NCBI GenBank assembly: GCA_900759715.1
Contig: CAAEXF010000044.1
Span: 46,895-110,894 of the forward strand
Direction: 5' to 3'
DNA: 64,000 bases
From: Clostridium_AM sp900759715
Lineage (GTDB): Bacteria; Bacillota; Clostridia; Clostridiales; Clostridiaceae
Part shown: positions 8,315-15,290 of the stretch, one piece after another
Layout: each line of letters starts with the position of its first letter
Numbering within the stretch: position 1 is the stretch's first letter
The notes under the pieces: model-generated
The model's input: only the letters and a program-made list of their open reading frames with translations
Database searches by the model: none
What the model was told of the DNA's origin: nothing
Program-made: the position numbers and the translations under genes

Positions 8315-8479
8315 GTCAATACTTAATGTGATTTCAGAGGAAAGCTCGTCTTCTTTTAAAGTTGTTTTTGATTGAAACAACGCTTTCATTATTTCCTGTT
8401 TGTAGCAAAAACCAAGCAGCATAGCAACAATTCCCAGCATTGTAATACATAGAATAGTAATAATAAAATTTAGATTCAC
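8294..8479 (-). CDS. Small single-span membrane protein, candidate type I toxin
   Basis: This 61-residue peptide starts at GTG 8479 behind AAAGGAG with 9-base spacing, a strong ribosome site that argues it is expressed. Residues 3-24 form one hydrophobic helix; the rest is charged and hydrophilic with a lysine-rich end. A plus-strand small RNA converges on its 3' end. The protein matches no family I recognise by sequence; the toxin proposal rests on size, topology and antisense arrangement. A longer overlapping minus-strand frame (8334-8579) lacks a ribosome site and is rejected. Confidence 0.5.
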   Translation of the reverse strand: MNLNFIITILCITMLGIVAMLLGFCYKQEIMKALFQSKTTLKEDELSSEITLSIDKKECNK

Positions 8480-8748
8480 AAGACCACACTCCTTTTATAA
8501 ATATATGGATAGGTGCAATCCGCTCACTTCTTGAATAGAGTTTAGAAAATAATATATGTTTGTAGCTTAATTGTAGCATATATTATTTTAGAACATATTG
8601 AACATTGCATGAAAACTCCAGTTTTTGTTATTAATTTCTGTAAATATTTAATTTAGTTAAATAAAATATTCAATTTTGGGAAGGTATTTCCAAACGGATA
8701 TAGAATATTTAATTAAGAATAAATTAATACAAAGGGGCATGATACTAT

Positions 8749-9513
8749 ATGTACAATATATTAATTTTAGAAGACGATTGTATTCAGTTGAAAACCCTGT
8801 CAGAGATTATAAAACAATCAGGAGACATGTATCAAGTATATGAAACCACCAATGCTACAGAGGCTTTTAAAATAGCTCAGCAAAAGATGATTGATCTTTT
8901 CTATGTCGATATTAATTTAAAAAATGAATCAGGTCTTAAATTTGCTCTTGAAATAAGAAAAATAGAAAGATATAGACTAAACTGGATAATATTTGTAACA
9001 ATCTACAAGGAGTATATGCTTTCAGCTTTTAAGAAAGTTCACTGTTATGATTATATATTAAAGCCTTATAATAAGGAAAATATCCAAGGAATAACAAAGC
9101 TTTTGCTGTCGGACAGCAGGGAACCGGCTGCTGCTACGGAAATTAGGGAGAAATTTATAATCGTTCCCATAAAGAACATCGAGGTAAAAATATTTGTTAA
9201 TGAAATAATTTTCGTGGAAGTATTTATTAGAACCTCAATAATTCATACTGTAAAAGGTTCATTCACAATAGATTATTTATCCCTTAAGAAATTAAATTCA
9301 ATGATAGATGATAAGAATATCCTTCAGAGCCATAGATCCTATTTGGTTAATATAAAATATATCAATAAAATTGAAAAAACTAATAATAAAACTTCTTACA
9401 AGATTTATTTTTATAATACTGACAAAACTGCATTATTAGGAAACAACTATAAGAAATGTATAATGAACAGGTTTAATAATGCTGTAAGTGGGGAGATAAA
9501 TGAACAATTATAA
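8749..9513 (+). CDS. LytTR-family response regulator, AgrA-like
   Basis: This 254-residue regulator has a receiver domain at residues 1-120 with acidic pair Asp9/Asp10, phospho-acceptor Asp54 in the FYVDINL strand, and Lys105 in YILKPY. A LytTR DNA-binding domain follows at about 140-245, including the ILQSHRSYLVNIKYI element. Its gene overlaps the next, a GHKL sensor kinase, by 14 bases. It stands tail-to-tail with agrB-agrD, so it is the output regulator of an agr-type quorum system. AAAGGGG is the ribosome site. The gap 8528-8748 holds AT-rich promoter DNA and no gene. Confidence 0.9.
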   Translation: MYNILILEDDCIQLKTLSEIIKQSGDMYQVYETTNATEAFKIAQQKMIDLFYVDINLKNESGLKFALEIRKIERYRLNWIIFVTIYKEYMLSAFKKVHCYDYILKPYNKENIQGITKLLLSDSREPAAATEIREKFIIVPIKNIEVKIFVNEIIFVEVFIRTSIIHTVKGSFTIDYLSLKKLNSMIDDKNILQSHRSYLVNIKYINKIEKTNNKTSYKIYFYNTDKTALLGNNYKKCIMNRFNNAVSGEINEQL

Positions 9514-10765
9514 GGCATTCATCTTAATATTTCTGGAAGTAGGAAGTTTTATGCTGCTGTGGAACAGGTTTAATAAAAAATATGAAAAGAGATTATATAA
9601 AAGTGCTCTCATTGTACTTTTTACTTCAGTAGTAGTTCTAATTACAAATAATATTTATCCACCTTTGCAGTTTTTTGTTAATTACCTATTTTTATTTCTA
9701 GCTATTAAAGTGACATTTAAAAAAAATATAAAGCATTTATCATTAGAGTTCGGATTGCTTATGGCTATTTTGGGGATAATGCAACTTGCCATAATAATTA
9801 TGATTAGGTTGTCTATTCAAGCCTTTATGGTGAAGGAGAATTTCATATATTCACTTATTGGCAACCTCATCTGTATACTTTTAAGCTTTTGTATCTATAA
9901 ATATGTGTCTTATGAAAAGCTAACAATTTTTTTTAGGCAGGAAAGTTCTAAAATATGCTTTTTTTCCGTGAATCTTCTCATGTATATAGTTATTGCAAAG
10001 TGGACATGGAATTTTAAAAGACATGAGTTTTTGGATGAGATTGCACTGTATCTTGTCATTCCTGTAGTATTCATCCTAGCAAACTTGTTTTTGCTTGAGT
10101 ATGAGATGAAAAATAATGAAATAAAGAAGTCACTGGAGAATTATCAGAAATACTCTCCCGTAATATCAGAGCTATTAGAGGATGTAAGAAGGAGACAGCA
10201 CGATTTTAAAAATCATTTGAATACTGTTTACAGCCTTGTTCTAGTATCTGACGAAAAGAATTTAAAGGTAACCATGGCACAATATATGGATTCTCTTAAT
10301 ACTTCCTTGGAAAGCATGGAGAAGTTACTTCAAATAGATAATACAGTGGTAGCGGCCATTATCTACAATAAAATAAATGAGGCTGCAAAAAATAATATTG
10401 AGTTTAAGTATATTATTGAAGGAGACTATAAGCTTCCTTTTAAGGATCATGAACTTTCAGAGATTTTAAACAATCTTTTAGATAATGCTTTTGACGCTGT
10501 TTTAAATTCAAAAAGTAATTTGAAAAAAGTGTTCTTAAATATAGGTTACCTGGAAGAGAAGTGTATTATAGAAATCGGAAATACAGGGGAAAGAATAGAG
10601 TTTAATGATATTGGCAAGATCTTTAATGCAGGATATACTACTAAAGAAGAAAATCATCGCGGATATGGGCTGTACAATGTAAAGAAAATAGTTGAATCCT
10701 ATGGAGCTAGAATTCAACTATCATTTGAAAATAACTATACAATTTTCAGCATTAAACTTTCATAG
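9500..10765 (+). CDS. GHKL-type sensor histidine kinase, AgrC-like
   Basis: This 421-residue membrane kinase has about six hydrophobic helices in residues 1-200, the AgrC-type sensor region. A cytoplasmic dimerisation segment RRQHDFKNHLN carries the phospho-accepting His234. A GHKL ATPase domain follows with N-box EILNNLLDNAFDA (about 321-333) and a G-box around HRGYGLYNVKK. It lacks the extra Cys and HAMP modules of classical kinases, as usual for peptide-pheromone receptors. Cognate partner is the overlapping LytTR regulator. It ends only 9 bases from the convergent agrD stop. Confidence 0.9.
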   Translation: MNNYKAFILIFLEVGSFMLLWNRFNKKYEKRLYKSALIVLFTSVVVLITNNIYPPLQFFVNYLFLFLAIKVTFKKNIKHLSLEFGLLMAILGIMQLAIIIMIRLSIQAFMVKENFIYSLIGNLICILLSFCIYKYVSYEKLTIFFRQESSKICFFSVNLLMYIVIAKWTWNFKRHEFLDEIALYLVIPVVFILANLFLLEYEMKNNEIKKSLENYQKYSPVISELLEDVRRRQHDFKNHLNTVYSLVLVSDEKNLKVTMAQYMDSLNTSLESMEKLLQIDNTVVAAIIYNKINEAAKNNIEFKYIIEGDYKLPFKDHELSEILNNLLDNAFDAVLNSKSNLKKVFLNIGYLEEKCIIEIGNTGERIEFNDIGKIFNAGYTTKEENHRGYGLYNVKKIVESYGARIQLSFENNYTIFSIKLS

Positions 10766-10774
10766 ATTATGGAA

Positions 10775-10918
10775 CTATTCGCCTTTTATGCATTCTGGAA
10801 TTTCAGGCTCACCGAAAAAGAGGAAGGAGCCGTACCATGTAAATACAACTGAAGTTACAGAAAGGCAAAGTGCGCATAACATGTTTTTTCCCTTGAAACT
10901 GTTAATTAATTTTTTCAT
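10775..10918 (-). CDS. agrD: AgrD-like cyclic autoinducer prepeptide with Ser in place of ring Cys
   Basis: This 47-residue ORF starts at ATG 10918 behind a near-perfect AAGGAGGT, 35 bases after the agrB stop. The layout is that of clostridial AgrD: a basic amphipathic N-terminus (MKKLINSFKGK), a hydrophobic stretch (residues 13-28), a short core, and a conserved acidic/proline tail GEPEIP. In clostridial relatives the core is Cys plus four bulky residues followed by xPExP. Here the corresponding core is Ser31-Phe-Leu-Phe-Phe followed by GEPEIP, so the ring would close as a lactone instead of a thiolactone. Staphylococcus intermedius-group AgrD peptides also use Ser. Two Cys in the membrane helix and one in the tail do not fit the ring position. 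Confidence 0.82.
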   Translation of the reverse strand: MKKLINSFKGKNMLCALCLSVTSVVFTWYGSFLFFGEPEIPECIKGE

Positions 10919-10953
10919 AATGACCTCCTTATTTTCTAAGCTTATTAAAAAGT

Positions 10954-11517
10954 TTATAACTTCGGCTTTTTAACCAGCACAAGCTGTACACTTTGTATTA
11001 TCATAGTGCTGAAGCCGCAGTTTACATAGGGAGTGCTTTGTAAAAACAATAAAATAATAGTCCATAAAGCTACAGACAGAGCCGCTGCAATTTTATACTG
11101 CAGCTTTTTTTTATTGTCTTTTATAGGTCTCCTTACACTACATATTGGAGCCCTAACTAAAACTATAGCAAAACTAACTATGCCAATAAGCCCATAATAT
11201 ACTGTCGGTAGTCTAGGACCCAATGGTGCCAGCACACTTGTGAAGATAAGCAGCAGAGCTGTTAGAAGTAAACAATTTAAAGCTCCTTTTAAGTGTACTC
11301 CACCAGCAAATACCCTAGTTGATATCAGTATGAGTAAGGAAAAACAGAAAAAATTTTGTCTATGTATTATATTAAAAAACAGTATTAGAAAAACAATTTT
11401 AAATCCTTCACTTAAAATTACACTTAAGCCATACTGTATCCTTGCTCTGTCTTTAACATTGTTGTAGGCTTCGGTACAAATGAGGGAGGTAATCTGTAAA
11501 GCCAATTTATCTATCAT
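10954..11517 (-). CDS. agrB: AgrB-type autoinducer-processing cysteine protease
   Basis: AgrB is a multi-spanning membrane peptidase that cuts the AgrD tail and cyclises the pheromone. The motif RVFAGGVHLKGALNC carries the catalytic His and Cys, seven residues apart as in S. aureus AgrB (His77/Cys84). Numbering is 75/82 from the ATG at 11517 or 77/84 from the upstream TTG at 11523. ATG is preferred because AAGGTGG lies 10 bases upstream of it and too close to the TTG. Four to five further hydrophobic segments fill the 187-residue protein. agrD follows. The gap 11524-11856 holds its promoter region, a small hairpin at 11719-11738 and no supported gene. Confidence 0.93.
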   Translation of the reverse strand: MIDKLALQITSLICTEAYNNVKDRARIQYGLSVILSEGFKIVFLILFFNIIHRQNFFCFSLLILISTRVFAGGVHLKGALNCLLLTALLLIFTSVLAPLGPRLPTVYYGLIGIVSFAIVLVRAPICSVRRPIKDNKKKLQYKIAAALSVALWTIILLFLQSTPYVNCGFSTMIIQSVQLVLVKKPKL

Positions 11518-11856
11518 TTTCAATGCACCACCTTGAAAGTGAAAAACACTATAATTTTAAAACACATTCATTTAAAGAGGCTTGTTTATATAATGATATG
11601 ATTTAAATTACGAGTTTAGTACAATATGGAGTTAGATCTCATTAGCTGGAATATTCCCTGTTGTAGGAGGGGCACTAGAAGCAGTATGAATAATTTTTCA
11701 ATTTAAATAAGCTGTTTCAAAAGTAATTTATTACTTTTAACACAACTTATCCATTAGTTTTTTTAGAATTTTTTCTAGCTATCTGAAACTCCCCCTTAAA
11801 TAACGAACGAGTTCATTCAAAGAAGACATATGATTTATAAAATAAAAATGTTAGGA

Positions 11857-13692
11857 TTATTTAACACTTTTATTTTCACTTAAAGCTTGGTCTATAAGGG
11901 ATGTTAAAGCTTCAATCCCTTTAGGCTGCAAATGCACACCGTCAGATACAAAATACTCAGGATGGTCAATTGATGCAGAATACCAATCAATTAAGGTTAC
12001 ATTATCTCTTTCTTTAGCTTTTTTACTTAAAGCATTATTCACTTGCTTTTCCCATTGACGTGGTACACGTACATTTACTAAATAAATATGTGATTTATTA
12101 AAAGAATTAAGCAGATTATCAATCTCTTTATCAGTAAAATAACCATTTGTTCCCAACTCAATAATAACAGCTTTATTTGCATCATTAAAAGCTGCATAAG
12201 TAGGTGCCAGCTCAATAGCTTGATTCAGTTGCCTTCCAACTTTTCCATCAATCGTGATGTTAGGATATATTTTATTAAGATTTGATGCAATATCCAGCAT
12301 GACAGAATCTCCTATAGCTAATATTTCATTGTAAGATTTAGTGGTAGATGGAGAACTTGTCTCACTTTTTTTATCAGAGCTTATATTTGAATCTTTACTT
12401 ATAGAAGATTTCTCTGTATTATCGGTAATTGTTTCAGATTGAGAGGCTTTAACCTTCTCCACTTGTTGTTCAGCTTTTGTTGCAACATTGCTTACAACGC
12501 TAACTACCACAAACACTAAAGGTATGACTACAATTGCAATCATTCTACCTAAAGATAGTCTTCTAAAGCGAAAATCATTGATTGTTAGACATCTCCTAAA
12601 AAATCCTTTAAATCCATACTTTTGTATAGGTGTTTCTATAAAACGGTATGAAAGCTCTGCAATAATAAATGTAATAGCCAGTTGCTCACATACACGCCAG
12701 CCTGTTTGATTTCCTATTTCATAAACAGGAGTACTCAAAACAATAATAGGGTAATGCCAAAGATAAATTCCATAGGATCTTTTACCAATCCAGCGTAGAG
12801 GCCTCCATGAAAGTAAATTACCTAAATAGCTGTTAGGATTACAAACGCAAGCTATAAGTATGGCTGAATTTAAACTAAACAGAAACATACCACCCCTATA
12901 TAGAAATGTTTGATATTCATTCATGAAAACCACGCTGAGAACAAAGATAGTGAAAGTAATCATACTAGTAATATTTAATGCTTTTCTTTTTCTAACAGTA
13001 GTATTTTGTGATAAAAATCTTTTCATTGGAAAAATCATAGCCAGCCAACCGCCTATAAGTAATTCAAAAGCGCGGGTATCCGTTCCATAGTATACACGAC
13101 TAGGATCCTCACCTGGCATATACAATATACCCATTAACATAGCTGAACATACCGCTCCTATGAAAACAATGTTAGCAAACTTGGTTCGCTTTTTAAAAAC
13201 CTTAAGTCCTATTATCAGAATAATAGGCCATACTATGTAGAATTGTTCTTCTATTGCTAAGGACCAAAGATTTTTAAAGGGCGAAGGTGAACCAAAACTA
13301 TCGAAATAAGAGACTTTATGAAAAATAAACCACCAATTACTTGCATAAATAATAGAAGATATTCCATCCTTCAGAACTGTAGTTATTATTTTTCGGTTAA
13401 ACAGTGTCACCCACGTAAAAATGGTTATAATCATTACATAAGCAGCTGGTAGCAACCTTCTAATACGTTTAATCCAAAATTCCTTCAAACTAAAATTAAA
13501 GTCACTTCCTAGTAAAGGTAATATTTGGGATGTTATAAGATAACCAGATATAACAAAAAAGATATCAACCCCTAAAAATCCACCCATAGCCCAGCTGAAT
13601 CCAAAGTGATAAGCAATAACTGCTAGTACTGCAAAGGCTCGAAGTCCATCTAATCCAGTGATATATCGACGATTCTGCATATTGTTCAACAT
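11857..13692 (-). CDS. OatA-like acyltransferase-3 / SGNH-hydrolase protein
   Basis: This 611-residue integral membrane protein has an acyltransferase-3 domain with about ten helices (residues 1-400), opening with the family motif ITGLDGLRAFAVLAVIAYH. After a Ser/Lys-rich linker (about 415-455) comes an extracytoplasmic SGNH domain with GDSVML, the GTNG block and a C-terminal DGVH dyad (Asp584/His587). This is the layout of OatA, which O-acetylates peptidoglycan muramic acid and gives lysozyme resistance. Related enzymes modify other surface glycans, so the acceptor is inferred. The start at 13692 is set by AAGGAG 12 bases upstream. Confidence 0.87.
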   Translation of the reverse strand: MLNNMQNRRYITGLDGLRAFAVLAVIAYHFGFSWAMGGFLGVDIFFVISGYLITSQILPLLGSDFNFSLKEFWIKRIRRLLPAAYVMIITIFTWVTLFNRKIITTVLKDGISSIIYASNWWFIFHKVSYFDSFGSPSPFKNLWSLAIEEQFYIVWPIILIIGLKVFKKRTKFANIVFIGAVCSAMLMGILYMPGEDPSRVYYGTDTRAFELLIGGWLAMIFPMKRFLSQNTTVRKRKALNITSMITFTIFVLSVVFMNEYQTFLYRGGMFLFSLNSAILIACVCNPNSYLGNLLSWRPLRWIGKRSYGIYLWHYPIIVLSTPVYEIGNQTGWRVCEQLAITFIIAELSYRFIETPIQKYGFKGFFRRCLTINDFRFRRLSLGRMIAIVVIPLVFVVVSVVSNVATKAEQQVEKVKASQSETITDNTEKSSISKDSNISSDKKSETSSPSTTKSYNEILAIGDSVMLDIASNLNKIYPNITIDGKVGRQLNQAIELAPTYAAFNDANKAVIIELGTNGYFTDKEIDNLLNSFNKSHIYLVNVRVPRQWEKQVNNALSKKAKERDNVTLIDWYSASIDHPEYFVSDGVHLQPKGIEALTSLIDQALSENKSVK

Positions 13693-13857
13693 AAAAAATA
13701 CCATCTCCTTTGCTAATTGTCTTTAAAAATATTTTCAATCAATATTTATCTATCTATATGTTTTCATAATAATAGACGTAGAAGTTCCGCAAAAAGTTTT
13801 AAAAGCTCTCATATTTCGTCACAAAATGTATTCTACCACCAATTTCCAACACGAGAA

Positions 13858-13902
13858 CAATCACCAGGGACTCTTGGATACTACTAGAGTCCTTGGTGAT
13901 TG
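13858..13902. repeat. Long 17-bp hairpin between acyltransferase and amidohydrolase genes
   Basis: Arms CAATCACCAGGGACTCT and AGAGTCCTTGGTGATTG match at 16 of 17 positions around an 11-base loop. No clear T tract follows on either strand, so a simple terminator is not certain; it may be an RNA-stability or boundary element. Confidence 0.6.
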
Positions 13903-13940
13903 CCTTTATGCTAGAAAATAAAAATATAAATAAAGAAATT

Positions 13941-13966
13941 AAAATAGGGTGTTAGTAACACCCTAT
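13941..13966 (-). terminator. Terminator at the end of the purine-catabolism operon
   Basis: GGGTGTT-act-AACACCC overlaps the stop codon of the amidohydrolase gene and is followed, in the minus direction, by ATTTTAATTTC. Confidence 0.8.
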
Positions 13967-15183
13967 AGTACATTATTCTTTATTATTTCCCCTTTAAAGA
14001 CCACAGCTTTTCTTTCAGTTCTTCTAGCCACAGCTTCGGCTGAACAGGATGCTTTCGTCAAAACAAAACTAGCATCATCTCCTATTTGTGGCCATATTCT
14101 ATTTCCTTTAGCATCTAGAATCGTCTTTCCACCTGTAATAAAACTAATTCCTCTAGATAATGAGTATTCATCTATCCACCCAAATCTTTCACATAATCTT
14201 GTTGCTCTTTCAAGCATATCTCCAGTTCCAAATGGAAACCAATGATCTGTAATACTATCATTTACAGCTGCAACCTTCACGCCTTTTTCATGAAGCATAG
14301 GTATAGGTATAACTGGGATATCTATTGGAATTGAGGAAGATATGCTTATTCCACTGGCTGCCATAGCCTCAGCCATCATCGAAGCCTCTTCGCTAGAAAT
14401 ATGCGCTAAGCAATAGCAATGACTTATGTTAACTCTTCCTTGCCACTTTGCTTCCTCTACAAGCCTTATTAATCTCTTTATCGTAAAGATACCTAGACTA
14501 CCACCATCATGTAGATGAATATCTATATCCGAATCAAAATTAGTTGCAATATCCATTATAGTATTTAGAGATTTATCTATATCTCCATCAACATTAGCAG
14601 GGTCCAGACCTCCCATTACATTGACTCCCATATTCATAGCCTCTTTTATAAGCGACACCGTATTACCTTTTAAAAGGCCATGTTGTGGGAATGCTACTAT
14701 ATCATAAGTCATCTTATTGTTGAAAGATTGGAGAGCCTTTAAGGTACCTTCAACATTTTTTAAGCGGCATATCTGATCTACATTACAATGAGTACGGACA
14801 TGCACTGCTCCGTTATCTGATAAAAGTTTTAACACTTTTTCAGCCCTATCTACTAATGTTGGAAGCTGATCAACTAAGAGTGTTTTTTCTTCTTCTATAC
14901 GCCCTGCTACACCCCTAAAAGGTTTGCAAGCTTGCCATTGGCTGCCATAATAAGTCTTATCTATATGTATGTGATTTTCATGAAATCCAGGAAGGATAAG
15001 TAATCCTTTTCCATCAACAATATTTATCCCTTCAAAGTTTATTTCTCCTTCTACAATGTCCTCTACTTTACCATCCTTAATAAGAATATTATAAATAGAT
15101 GTTTTTGTACCTACTATATCGCTTTCTTCATATATAAATCCATCTTCTAGTAGTACATTCTTTAACCAATAATTATTATTCAT
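13963..15183 (-). CDS. Cytosine-deaminase-like amidohydrolase
   Basis: This 406-residue metal-dependent amidohydrolase is related to CodA and N-isopropylammelide-type deaminases. The metal ligands are visible as NHIHIDK near residue 70, HLHDGG, HCYCLA and a late ND (VAAVNDSITDHW). Such enzymes deaminate or open nucleobase-like rings, fitting the purine-breakdown island; the actual substrate is unknown. It is the last gene of the minus-strand operon but lies beyond a terminator hairpin (15235-15276), so its expression may be lower than that of the upstream genes. Confidence 0.85.
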   Translation of the reverse strand: MNNNYWLKNVLLEDGFIYEESDIVGTKTSIYNILIKDGKVEDIVEGEINFEGINIVDGKGLLILPGFHENHIHIDKTYYGSQWQACKPFRGVAGRIEEEKTLLVDQLPTLVDRAEKVLKLLSDNGAVHVRTHCNVDQICRLKNVEGTLKALQSFNNKMTYDIVAFPQHGLLKGNTVSLIKEAMNMGVNVMGGLDPANVDGDIDKSLNTIMDIATNFDSDIDIHLHDGGSLGIFTIKRLIRLVEEAKWQGRVNISHCYCLAHISSEEASMMAEAMAASGISISSSIPIDIPVIPIPMLHEKGVKVAAVNDSITDHWFPFGTGDMLERATRLCERFGWIDEYSLSRGISFITGGKTILDAKGNRIWPQIGDDASFVLTKASCSAEAVARRTERKAVVFKGEIIKNNVL

Positions 15184-15234
15184 TCTGCTACCTCCAAATA
15201 ATTTTAACTTATTACATCTTCAATTTCTGAGATA

Positions 15235-15276
15235 TAAATAAAGGACATCCACAATGTTTAGATGTCCTTTATTTAT
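15235..15276 (-). terminator. Hairpin terminator between xanthine dehydrogenase and amidohydrolase genes
   Basis: Long arms around AAATAAAGGACATC and GATGTCCTTTATTT end in A/T tracts usable in the minus direction. Its place inside the operon suggests partial termination. Confidence 0.8.
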
Positions 15277-15290
15277 ATAAGTTATTATGT

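Noticed and set aside
8334..8579. 81-codon minus-strand ORF overlapping the small membrane-protein gene
   Set aside because: No ribosome site, no recognisable features, and it overlaps a shorter ORF that has a strong AAAGGAG site.
10692..10973. 93-codon plus-strand ORF between kinase and agrB
   Set aside because: It lies opposite agrD, has no ribosome site and no family resemblance; it is a shadow of agrD.
11641..11696. Plus-strand fragment reading ISLAGIFPVVGGALEAV
   Set aside because: Only 17 codons between stops and no start or ribosome site; could be a relic but cannot be supported.
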